Shown: piece by piece, positions 1 to 5,912 of the stretch
How positions within the stretch are numbered: position 1 is the stretch's first letter
Layout of the letters: every line of letters begins with the position of its first letter
Source: Tepidimonas sp.
GTDB lineage: Bacteria; Pseudomonadota; Gammaproteobacteria; Burkholderiales; Burkholderiaceae_C
Length of the DNA: 6,147 nt
Assembly (NCBI GenBank): GCA_025054905.1
Contig: JANWZF010000332.1
Location: 1-6,147, forward strand
Direction: 5' to 3'
Position numbers and translations under genes: made by a program
The notes under the pieces: model-generated
Told to the model about the DNA's origin: nothing
The model's database searches: none
What the model saw: the letters and a program-made list of their open reading frames with translations, nothing else

Positions 1-1
1 A

Positions 2-1114
2 CGGTCGGCGCTGGCACGCCTGCCGGTGCTGCGCAAGCACGAGCTGATGCAACGCCAGCACGCCAGCCACCGCGGCGGCGGCGATCCGTTCGGCGGGCTG
101 GCCACGGTGGGCTGGCGCGGGCTGCTGCAGGCACGCGGCGCCCGGCGCGTCTACCAGTCCCCGGGGCCGATTTACGAGCCCGAGGGCGATGAGCGTGACT
201 ACTGGCGCACCGCACGTGCCCTGGTGGCAGCCGGTTTTGAAGACGGTGATTTGATCCACAACGCGTTCAGCTACCACCTCACACCCGGGGCCTGGATGAT
301 GGAGGCCGGCGCCCACGCGCTGGGCTGCACCGTCTTTCCCGGCGGTGTGGGCAACACCGAGCAGCAGCTGGCTGCCATCATGGATCTGCGCCCGGTGGGC
401 TACTGTGGCACTCCCAGCTTCCTGCGCATCCTGGCGGAAAAGGCCGAGGCGGCCGGGCAGCAACTGCCGATTCGCAAGGCGCTGGTGTCCGGTGAGGCGT
501 TTCCGCCCAGCCTGCGCGACTGGCTGCGCGAACGCGACATCGAAGCCTATCAGGCCTATGCCACCGCCGATGCGGGCCTGATCGCCTATGAAACCCCCGC
601 GCGCGAGGGCTTGGTGGTGGACGAAGGGGTGTTGCTCGAAATCGTCCGTCCCGGCACAGGCGACCCGGTGGCCGACGGAGAAGTCGGCGAAGTGGTCGTG
701 ACCGTCTTCAACCGCGCCTATCCGCTGATTCGCTTTGGTACGGGCGATTTATCCGCGGTGCTGCCCGGAGCCTGCCCTAGCGGACGGACCAACACGCGCA
801 TCCGCGGCTGGCTGGGGCGCGCCGACCAGACCACCAAGGTCAAGGGCATGTTCGTGCATCCCTCGCAGGTGGCCGAAGTGCTGCGCCGCCACCCACAGGC
901 GCTGCGCGCGCGCCTGGTGGTCACCGGCCGCATGGCCGACGATCGCATGACGCTGCGCGTGGAAACCGCCACGGTGGATGATGCCGCGCTCAGCGCCGCG
1001 TTGGCCGAGACGCTGCGCGACGTCACCAAGCTGCGCGGGGCGGTGGAGCTGCTGCCGCCGGGCAGCCTGCCCAATGACGGCAAGGTGATCGAAGACGCGC
1101 GTGTCTACGACTGA
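2..1114 (+). CDS. Phenylacetate-CoA-ligase-like AMP-binding (ANL superfamily) protein, 5'-truncated by the window edge
   Basis: The reading frame is open from base 2, and 370 residues are visible before the TGA at 1112-1114. A GTG at 26 is in frame, but the residues before it (RSALARLP) continue the family sequence, so the true start lies outside the window. ANL enzymes form acyl-adenylates and then acyl-CoA in the cytoplasm. Visible landmarks are a TGDL motif (about 740-751) followed by GRADQTTKVKGMFVHP, which resembles the hinge and C-terminal entry of PaaK-type ligases. Near the end, LPNDGKVIEDAR carries a lysine where the adenylating lysine is expected. The Ser/Thr/Gly-rich phosphate loop (SSGTTG in PaaK) appears to be replaced by SPGPIYEPEG (about 158-187), so catalytic activity is uncertain. 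From memory, relatives in Burkholderiales often sit beside branched-chain amino-acid-type ABC transporter genes. The substrate is unknown. Family assignment is strong; the reaction is inferred. Confidence 0.88.
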   Translation, partial: RSALARLPVLRKHELMQRQHASHRGGGDPFGGLATVGWRGLLQARGARRVYQSPGPIYEPEGDERDYWRTARALVAAGFEDGDLIHNAFSYHLTPGAWMMEAGAHALGCTVFPGGVGNTEQQLAAIMDLRPVGYCGTPSFLRILAEKAEAAGQQLPIRKALVSGEAFPPSLRDWLRERDIEAYQAYATADAGLIAYETPAREGLVVDEGVLLEIVRPGTGDPVADGEVGEVVVTVFNRAYPLIRFGTGDLSAVLPGACPSGRTNTRIRGWLGRADQTTKVKGMFVHPSQVAEVLRRHPQALRARLVVTGRMADDRMTLRVETATVDDAALSAALAETLRDVTKLRGAVELLPPGSLPNDGKVIEDARVYD

Positions 1115-1131
1115 AAGCGACACGGGTTTTT
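1100..1131 (+). terminator. Weak intrinsic terminator overlapping the ligase stop codon
   Basis: CGTGTC (1100-1105) and GACACG (1119-1124) form a perfect 6-bp stem with a 13-nt loop that contains the stop codon. Two G's and a run of five T's (1127-1131) follow. The stem is short and the loop long, so termination may be partial. It would separate the ligase transcript from the receptor gene downstream. Confidence 0.4.
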
Positions 1132-1185
1132 GCGGGGTGCGCGCCTGCTCACGCTGGCTCTATCATGCGGCGCTGGACGTTTTCT

Positions 1186-1189
1186 GGAG
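1186..1189 (+). promoter_or_regulatory. Ribosome binding site that sets the start of the Bug receptor
   Basis: GGAG lies 8 nt before the ATG at 1198. An in-frame ATG at 1165 would add 11 residues (MRRWTFSGVFV) ahead of a normal signal peptide, and it has no comparable site upstream. The 1198 start is therefore preferred. Confidence 0.7.
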
Positions 1190-1197
1190 TGTTTGTC

Positions 1198-2187
1198 ATG
1201 CCCAACAAAAAACTGTGGTCCTTGACGCTGGCACTGCTGGCCAGCAGCGCTGCCCTGGCCTTTCCGACCAAGCCCATCACGTTCGTCGTGCCGTTTGCCG
1301 CCGGCGGCCCCACCGACACGGTGGCGCGCCAGCTGGCCGAAGCGATGCGCAAGCACCTGGACAACGCCACGATCGTGGTGGACAACGCCGCGGGGGCCGG
1401 GGGCACGATCGGAGCCAACAAGGTCGCACGCGCAGCCCCGGACGGTCACACGCTGCTGGTGTGGCACATCGGCATGGCTGCCACCCCGGCGCTGTACCGC
1501 AAGCTGCCGTACAAGCCGCTGGAGGATTTCGAGTACCTGGGCATCATCAACGATGTGCCGATGACCCTGGTGGGCAAGCCGCAGCTGCCGGCCAACACCT
1601 ATCGTGATTTCGAAAACTACATTCGCGCCAACCAGGGCAAGCTCAACCTCGGCCACGCGGGATTGGGGTCGGCCTCGCATATCTGCGGCGTGATGTGGCA
1701 GTACGCGGTCAAGCTCGACAAGTCCATGGCCACGATTGCCTACCGCGGCACCGGCCCCGCGATGAACGACCTCATTGCCGGCACGATCGACGTGATGTGC
1801 GATCAGACCACCAACACGACCCAGCAGATCGAAGCCGGGCGCATCAAGGCTTTTGCGGTCACCACGGCCAAGCCGCTGTCCGATCACCCGCTGCTGAAAC
1901 ACTACCCGACGCTGCAGGAAATGGGGTTGAAAGATTTCAACCTCACGATCTGGCACGGCCTGTATGCGCCCAAGGGCACCCCAGCGCCGGTGCTGCAAAA
2001 GCTCAACCAGGCTTTGCGCGCGGCGCTGAAAGATCCGGACTTCATCAAGAAGCAGGCCGAACTGGGGGCCATCGTGGCCAGCGAGCGTGACAAGCGCGTC
2101 ACCCCGGATGGTCACAAAGCCTTTGTGGCGGCCGAAATCAACAAGCTTAAAGCGGTGATCGACGCCGCCGGCCAGTACGCCGACTGA
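1198..2187 (+). CDS. Bug/TctC-family periplasmic substrate-binding protein, BugD-like
   Basis: This 329-residue protein has the usual length for Bug (PF03401) extracytoplasmic receptors, which bind carboxylates or related small molecules for tripartite tricarboxylate transporters. Residues 1-21 form a signal peptide: KK, a hydrophobic stretch, then ALA before Phe22. Family motifs follow: FPTKPITFVVPFAAGGPTD (22-40), GAGGTIGANKVARAAPDGHTL (66-86), AYRGTGPAMNDLIAGTIDVM (181-200) and WHGLYAPKGTPAPV (252-265). The segment CDQTTNTT (201-208) and the overall pattern recall proteins annotated as BugD, the aspartate-type receptor of Bordetella; this comparison is from memory. The only two cysteines, C163 and C201, could form a periplasmic disulfide. 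No TctA or TctB membrane genes are in the window, so it may be an orphan receptor, as is common for Bug proteins. TATCAT at 1161-1166 could be a -10 box, but no good -35 is present. The ligand is not predictable. Confidence 0.93.
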   Translation: MPNKKLWSLTLALLASSAALAFPTKPITFVVPFAAGGPTDTVARQLAEAMRKHLDNATIVVDNAAGAGGTIGANKVARAAPDGHTLLVWHIGMAATPALYRKLPYKPLEDFEYLGIINDVPMTLVGKPQLPANTYRDFENYIRANQGKLNLGHAGLGSASHICGVMWQYAVKLDKSMATIAYRGTGPAMNDLIAGTIDVMCDQTTNTTQQIEAGRIKAFAVTTAKPLSDHPLLKHYPTLQEMGLKDFNLTIWHGLYAPKGTPAPVLQKLNQALRAALKDPDFIKKQAELGAIVASERDKRVTPDGHKAFVAAEINKLKAVIDAAGQYAD

Positions 2188-2208
2188 GCTGCGGCTGGAC
2201 GCTGCGTC

Positions 2209-2228
2209 CCGCCGGCCACGGCCGGCGG
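2209..2228. terminator. GC-rich perfect hairpin between converging genes, possible bidirectional terminator
   Basis: CCGCCGGCC (2209-2217) is the exact reverse complement of GGCCGGCGG (2220-2228). In practice this gives an 8-bp stem with a 4-nt CACG loop. It lies 21 nt past the receptor stop and 10 nt past the stop of the converging DUF1840 gene. Neither strand has a T-run after the stem, so it is not a classical intrinsic terminator. It could instead block exonucleases or help Rho-dependent ending from both sides. Confidence 0.4.
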
Positions 2229-2238
2229 CAGGGCTGCG

Positions 2239-2568
2239 TCAGACGCCCCAAACGACCTCGCAGCCTTCGCGCTGGCAGTGCTGCAGCATGTCGATGAAGG
2301 GGGCCACGCGGGTGCGTAGCGGTACCCGTTCTTCGACCGGCTCCAGCATCTCTTCACCGCAGGCGCGGGCTTCTTCACGCCGGCGTGCTTCTTCGGCTTC
2401 CTCCAGCGCGACGGCACGGCGCAACGCCTCGATGGCCGCGGGAATCTGCTCCGGCAGCACGATGCCCGGCGCGTCTGGATCTTTGCCCAGAATCTCCAAC
2501 ACCCGCCGGCCGTTGGGCTCCAGCATCACCACGTCCCCGGTGGCCTTGGATTTGAATCGGTACAACAT
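2239..2568 (-). CDS. DUF1840 domain-containing protein
   Basis: This 109-residue cytoplasmic protein of unknown function matches the DUF1840 pattern. It opens with MLYRFKSKATGDVVMLEPNG and RRVLEILGKDPDAPGIVLPEQIPAAIEAL (residues 1-49). A charged, probably helical and coiled segment rich in Glu, Arg and Ala follows (about 50-80). It closes with a short segment ending in EVVWGV, typical of the family. There is no signal peptide or membrane segment. AAGGAG (2577-2582 on the - strand) lies 8 nt before the ATG at 2566-2568 and fixes this start. A longer in-frame ATG at 2613 would add 15 non-family residues and lacks such a site. The gene follows the HDOD gene on the same strand after 66 nt, but it probably has its own promoter. 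DUF1840 is frequent in Burkholderiales, and no biochemical role is known to me. Confidence 0.9.
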   Translation of the reverse strand: MLYRFKSKATGDVVMLEPNGRRVLEILGKDPDAPGIVLPEQIPAAIEALRRAVALEEAEEARRREEARACGEEMLEPVEERVPLRTRVAPFIDMLQHCQREGCEVVWGV

Positions 2569-2576
2569 CGCACATT

Positions 2577-2582
2577 CTCCTT
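2577..2582 (-). promoter_or_regulatory. Strong ribosome binding site of the DUF1840 gene
   Basis: AAGGAG on the - strand is 8 nt from the ATG ending at 2568. It decides between this start and the longer in-frame ATG at 2613. Confidence 0.75.
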
Positions 2583-2611
2583 GGGGCGGACGACAGGCTT
2601 CCCAACACCCC

Positions 2612-2640
2612 ATGTTAGGGTTGATGCGCCCCGTTCACAA
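2612..2640 (-). promoter_or_regulatory. Candidate sigma-70 promoter for the DUF1840 gene
   Basis: Read on the - strand, TTGTGA (2640-2635) and TAACAT (2617-2612) are separated by exactly 17 bp. Each hexamer matches consensus at 4 of 6 positions. The -35 box coincides with the stop codon of the HDOD gene. Transcription would start near 2605, giving a leader of about 37 nt that contains the AAGGAG site. The spacing is ideal but the boxes are only moderate. Confidence 0.35.
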
Positions 2641-4242
2641 GCCTGCGGTGGGCGCAGCGGGCGCGTCGCTCAGTGTCGCCACCGCCAGGTTGCGCAGCGT
2701 GCGCAACAGAAGCCGCTCCAGCCCGCCGGCGGCCGGCACCACCATGCCGGCCCCGTCCACGTGCAACCAGCCCAACCAGCGGTTGCCCCGCCACAGCGGC
2801 AGCACCACCATGGCGGTGGCCGGGGTACAGGCCACACGATACCAGGCTGGCAAACGGGTTTGCACCTTCGGAGCCATCAAGTCGTCCAGCCAGCTGTCGC
2901 GTTGCAGGTGTCCCAGCATGGTCAGCAGGTCTTGGTTGCCGTGAAGCGGTAAGCGGTACTGCGGTGCCAGCATGGCCGCGCCGCTGCCCAGCCAGTCCAT
3001 GGCCTCGGCCACCGAGGAGGACTCCCGCACGCTCACCAACCAAGCGCGCTGGGCCCGCAGGGCCCGCAGCAGCACTTCCAGCACCAACCCCTGCCGGACC
3101 CGCGGTGACACCTCCTCCAGCTGGGCCGCCGTGACATCGAGCAGGCCTTGCGCCAACAGGGTGGCCACATCGTCGACTTGCCCGGCGTGCTGCGCCGGCT
3201 CGTCGGCTGATTCCAGCGCTGCGGCGGCATGGTCGGCGCCGCCCTGCGGCGGCAGCGGATGCAGGGGATCGTCCTGCCCGTCAACCAGCCACGCGCGCCA
3301 CTGCGGGGTGGTCAGCATTTCCTTGAGTCCCACCGCCTGCAGCATCGTCAAAAACCGCTTCCGAGCAGCGCGCGCCGCCTCCACCATCGCCTCGGGACTG
3401 CGCTCCACCAGATGCGCATAGCGGCGTGCGGCGCGCTCGAATCCCTCGCCGTGCCCAGTGAGCGCCCCCTGCAACCACGCGTCGGCCAAATCGGTGCCGG
3501 CCGCGGCGACCCAGCGCACCCACTCCAGGCGATCAACCGGCACACGGGCCGGCACCGGCCCCGCAGGACGCTCCATCGTGCGCTGCAACTCCACCGGCAG
3601 GCCCCACAGCCGCGCCACCGCCAACGCCAGCTGGTCGTAGCTCACCCCTAGATGGCGCAGCACCGCCGCCTGTTCCCGTGCCGGATCCCCGCCGGCGTCG
3701 GCTTCGATGCGCTCGGCTTCCCGTGGACAAAAGCGCACTGTCAGCATGCGTCCGAACCCCTGAAACAGGGCCGCCAGGAAGATCCGCTCCCGCTCGGCAG
3801 GCGCCGTCGCCAGTTCCGCAGCCATGTGCGCAGCCAGCAAGGCGTGCGCAAAAGCCGTGCGCAAGCGCGCCGCTTGGGCGGCGTCGGACCAGTGCTCCAG
3901 CAGCATCAGACTGGCGGCAATGGCCTGCACGGCCGTCGTGCCCAGCAACGCGATCGCCCGTGACACTGTGGCCACCCCGCCCCGGTGGGCCACCAGCGGC
4001 GCCGCGTTGGCCCAGCGCAGCAACTTTTGCGTCAACCCGACGTCTTGCAAAATCTGATCGGCCAGCTGGTGCACATTTTCGTGTTCGCTATCGGTCAGCA
4101 GCTGCACCCGTCGCACCTGCGCCGCCAACGCCGGAAAGTCGGCGTCGGCTTCAACGCGCGCCAGCAAAGCGGCCAGCTTGTCGCCAGGCGTTGCACCCAC
4201 GCTGCCCGCGGCCGATGCTCGCCCTTCTTCAGACCGCGGCAT
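2635..4242 (-). CDS. HDOD domain protein with probable C-terminal GAF-like domain
   Basis: This 535-residue cytoplasmic protein has no signal peptide or membrane segment. The HDOD fold spans about residues 36-240: FPALAAQVRRVQLLTDSEHENVHQLADQILQDVGLTQKLLRWANA (36-80) is the typical opening, with later blocks VSRAIALLGTTAVQAIAAS (93-111) and LGVSYDQLALAVARLWGLP (198-216). HDOD domains are related to HD phosphohydrolases but lack the metal-binding residues, and generally act as regulatory or scaffold modules in signalling and motility. After a helical region and a Pro/Gly-rich linker (about 320-355), residues 380-520 look like a divergent GAF domain, with a helix and strand at LVLEVLLRALRAQRAWLVSV and a later segment AMVVLPLWRGNRWLGWLHVDG. 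That assignment is by shape only. The ATG overlaps the end of the upstream ATPase gene by 14 nt and has only a weak ribosome site, suggesting translational coupling. A GTG at codon 15 is an alternative start. Confidence 0.87.
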   Translation of the reverse strand: MPRSEEGRASAAGSVGATPGDKLAALLARVEADADFPALAAQVRRVQLLTDSEHENVHQLADQILQDVGLTQKLLRWANAAPLVAHRGGVATVSRAIALLGTTAVQAIAASLMLLEHWSDAAQAARLRTAFAHALLAAHMAAELATAPAERERIFLAALFQGFGRMLTVRFCPREAERIEADAGGDPAREQAAVLRHLGVSYDQLALAVARLWGLPVELQRTMERPAGPVPARVPVDRLEWVRWVAAAGTDLADAWLQGALTGHGEGFERAARRYAHLVERSPEAMVEAARAARKRFLTMLQAVGLKEMLTTPQWRAWLVDGQDDPLHPLPPQGGADHAAAALESADEPAQHAGQVDDVATLLAQGLLDVTAAQLEEVSPRVRQGLVLEVLLRALRAQRAWLVSVRESSSVAEAMDWLGSGAAMLAPQYRLPLHGNQDLLTMLGHLQRDSWLDDLMAPKVQTRLPAWYRVACTPATAMVVLPLWRGNRWLGWLHVDGAGMVVPAAGGLERLLLRTLRNLAVATLSDAPAAPTAGL

Positions 4243-5074
4243 GGGCCCGCAGCACGGTGTCGACCAGCCGGCCCGCGATTTGCCCCACCGCCAAGGCTGC
4301 CGGACATCCCGGCGTGTGCACCAGCAAAAGCTGGCGCCGCATCACCGCCTCTTTGACCGCCGGATCGATCGGAATGTCGCCCATGTGCACCAGCCGCACC
4401 CCGGGGCCCTTGCCGCTGCCCACGAAGCGGTTGAGCACGGTCTGCAACTGTTGCGTGATCGCGCGCCCATCCCCCGGCCGTGCCGCCTGGTTGACCACCA
4501 GGCGAATCAGCTGCCGTTGCTGCTGGGTAGCCAGCACCTTGATCGTGGCATAGGCATCGGTCAGCGACGTTGGCTCCGGGGTGGCCACCAGCAACACCTC
4601 GCTGGCCAGCGACAAGGCAAACAACACCACGTCGGAAATGCCGGCCCCCGTATCCAGCAGCACCACATCGAAGCGCGGCACGACCTCGCCGATCAGGCGC
4701 AGAAAGTCCTCCCGCACCTCGGGCGTCAACCGGGAATACTCCACCATCCCCGAACCGGCTAGCAGCACGGTGAAGCCCCCGGGGGCCTGCACCAGGGCTT
4801 CCTCGAGCGTGCACTTGCCCGTGAACACATCGTGCAGGGTCAGCTTGGGGTACAAATTGAGCACGACGTCCAGGTTCGCCAAGCCCAAATCGGCATCCAG
4901 CACCAGCACGCGCAGACCCCGGCGCGTCAACGCGGCAGCCAGGTTAGCCGACAGAAACGTCTTGCCCACCCCCCCCTTGCCACTGGTGATCGCGATCACC
5001 TTGCCTTTGGAGGGATGCAGCACCACACCGCGGGGCGGCGCAGAGGGGACGGAGGAAGAATCGGTTGCGGTCAT
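4229..5074 (-). CDS. MinD/ParA-family ATPase, FlhG (FleN)-like
   Basis: This 281-residue cytoplasmic P-loop ATPase is of the deviant Walker A type. GKGGVGKT is at 32-39, with signature lysine K33 and Walker lysine K38. The A' motif VLDADLGLANLD is at 58-69 and Walker B VVLLDTGAG at 137-145. PEPTSLTDAYATIKVL (166-181) is the pattern that marks the FlhG/MinD branch. These ATPases dimerise on ATP, bind membrane or partner proteins and set position or number of structures such as flagella or division sites. The C-terminal stretch at about 259-279 could form an amphipathic membrane-targeting helix. The N-terminal 24 residues are Ser/Pro-rich and lack the DQAxxLR motif by which classical FlhG stimulates FlhF. 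No flhF, fliA or other flagellar gene is in the window, so it may be a paralog with another cargo. Its ATG overlaps the cyclase stop in an ATGA arrangement, indicating coupled translation. Confidence 0.9.
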   Translation of the reverse strand: MTATDSSSVPSAPPRGVVLHPSKGKVIAITSGKGGVGKTFLSANLAAALTRRGLRVLVLDADLGLANLDVVLNLYPKLTLHDVFTGKCTLEEALVQAPGGFTVLLAGSGMVEYSRLTPEVREDFLRLIGEVVPRFDVVLLDTGAGISDVVLFALSLASEVLLVATPEPTSLTDAYATIKVLATQQQRQLIRLVVNQAARPGDGRAITQQLQTVLNRFVGSGKGPGVRLVHMGDIPIDPAVKEAVMRRQLLLVHTPGCPAALAVGQIAGRLVDTVLRAHAAV

Positions 5075-5808
5075 GTCACGTCGGGTTCGGCCTCGGCGGC
5101 GGCTGCCATCATACGATCATCGCCACCGCCCAGCCCAAGCAGCCAGTTCTTTTCGTCTGCGCTGACCTCGGCTTGCGCCACGGGCTCGATGCGCACGCGA
5201 TCGCGTCCAGCGCGTTTGGCCTCGTACAGCTGCCGATCTGCGCGCTCCATCCAATGGGTCAGCGTCGTACGCACCCACGGAGCCGCCAGGGCCCCGCCCA
5301 AACTGGCGCTGACCGGCAGCCGGGTTCCATCGGGCAGCACCACGGGATCCCGGGCCACAGCTGCGCGCAGGCGTTCGGCCAACAGGTCAGCGCGGGCGGG
5401 GGTCACATTGGGCAGCAGCACCCCGAACTCTTCCCCCCCAAGCCGGGCCACTGTGTCCATCGGCCGCACCGCCGCTTGCAAGGCTTGCGCCACCGCGCGC
5501 AGCACCACGTCGCCCGCGCCATGCCCGTAGCGATCGTTGATCGCCTTGAAATGATCCAGGTCGACCATCAGCAACAGCGGCGTCTCGCCAGCGCGGCTGG
5601 CACGATCCAACTCCTGCAGCGCGCGTGCCTCAAACGCCCGTCGATTGGGCAACCCCGTCAGGGCGTCGCGCTCGCTCAACAAGCAAAGCCCGTCGATGAT
5701 GGCCTGCAGCTCTTCTTCACTGGGCGGGTCATCCGCACTGGGCAACACCAGCCCCGCCCGCCGCAGCAGGGCACGCGCATGGTCGAGTCGCAAGCGGGAG
5801 CCATTCAT
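5071..5808 (-). CDS. GGDEF-domain diguanylate cyclase
   Basis: This cytoplasmic enzyme is predicted to make cyclic di-GMP from two GTP. With the start chosen here it has 245 residues. A second ATG at 5832, eight codons upstream, would give 253; residue numbers below follow that longer form. The shorter start is preferred because GGAG lies 10 nt before it, while the ATG at 5832 has no ribosome site. A short helical N-terminal region (about 9-52) precedes a complete GGDEF domain: DALTGLPNRRAF (56-67), DLDHFKAINDRYGHGAGD (91-108), the active-site loop GGEEF (132-136) and QLYEAKRAGRDRV (201-213). RPMD (123-126), five residues before GGEEF, is an intact RxxD inhibitory site, so product feedback is expected. 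There is no PAS, GAF, receiver or membrane domain, so input must come from a partner or the short N-terminus. The final 35 residues are poorly conserved in appearance. It heads the overlapping trio with the ATPase and HDOD genes. Confidence 0.92.
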   Translation of the reverse strand: MNGSRLRLDHARALLRRAGLVLPSADDPPSEEELQAIIDGLCLLSERDALTGLPNRRAFEARALQELDRASRAGETPLLLMVDLDHFKAINDRYGHGAGDVVLRAVAQALQAAVRPMDTVARLGGEEFGVLLPNVTPARADLLAERLRAAVARDPVVLPDGTRLPVSASLGGALAAPWVRTTLTHWMERADRQLYEAKRAGRDRVRIEPVAQAEVSADEKNWLLGLGGGDDRMMAAAAEAEPDVT

Positions 5809-5861
5809 GCCCAAGGCGCTCCACGGCCGCATCAGCCCGGGAGGGCGCGTCCGGTGAACTC

Positions 5862-5867
5862 ATTGTA
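5862..5867 (-). promoter_or_regulatory. Candidate -10 box for the cyclase-ATPase-HDOD operon
   Basis: TACAAT on the - strand differs from TATAAT at one position and stands out in an otherwise very GC-rich gap. Transcription would start near 5855, about 45 nt before the preferred ATG at 5808. The bases 16-18 bp upstream show no recognisable TTGACA-like -35 box, so an activator or a different sigma contact may be needed, or the box may be fortuitous. Confidence 0.4.
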
Positions 5868-5893
5868 GCCGCACCCGCACCGTCGCCGCGGCC

Positions 5894-5912
5894 CCGCAGA
5901 TCAGCCCTGCGG
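5894..5912 (-). terminator. Short hairpin over the end of the MetH-module gene
   Basis: On the - strand CCGCAG (5912-5907) pairs with CTGCGG (5899-5894) around a 7-nt loop that contains the TGA stop. No T-run follows. It may be a weak or Rho-assisted terminator, or it may only reflect base composition. Confidence 0.22.

Noticed and set aside
1165..1197. Upstream ATG for the Bug receptor
   Set aside because: It would place 11 extra residues before a standard signal peptide, and the GGAG site is correctly spaced for the ATG at 1198.
1105..2115. Long open frame on the - strand opposite the Bug receptor (336 codons)
   Set aside because: It is a shadow of a high-GC gene: composition is rich in Arg, His, Gly and Gln, no family motif is visible, and the + strand receptor is unmistakable.
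2569..2613. Longer start for the DUF1840 gene at 2613
   Set aside because: The extra residues do not resemble the family, this ATG overlaps the candidate -10 box, and a strong AAGGAG precedes the ATG at 2568.
2583..2632. Inverted repeat GGGGCG (2583-2588) / CGCCCC (2627-2632) between the HDOD and DUF1840 genes as a terminator
   Set aside because: The loop would be 38 nt with no T-run; short complementary GC words are expected by chance in DNA of this composition.
2288..4553. Several long + strand open frames opposite the DUF1840, HDOD and ATPase genes
   Set aside because: All show the Ser/Arg/Pro/Ala-rich composition of antisense frames in GC-rich DNA and contain no motif; the - strand genes explain the region.
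5065..5868. Open frame on the + strand opposite the diguanylate cyclase (267 codons), longer than the real gene
   Set aside because: It has low-complexity Gln/His/Pro/Arg composition and no recognisable domain, while the opposite strand carries every GGDEF motif.
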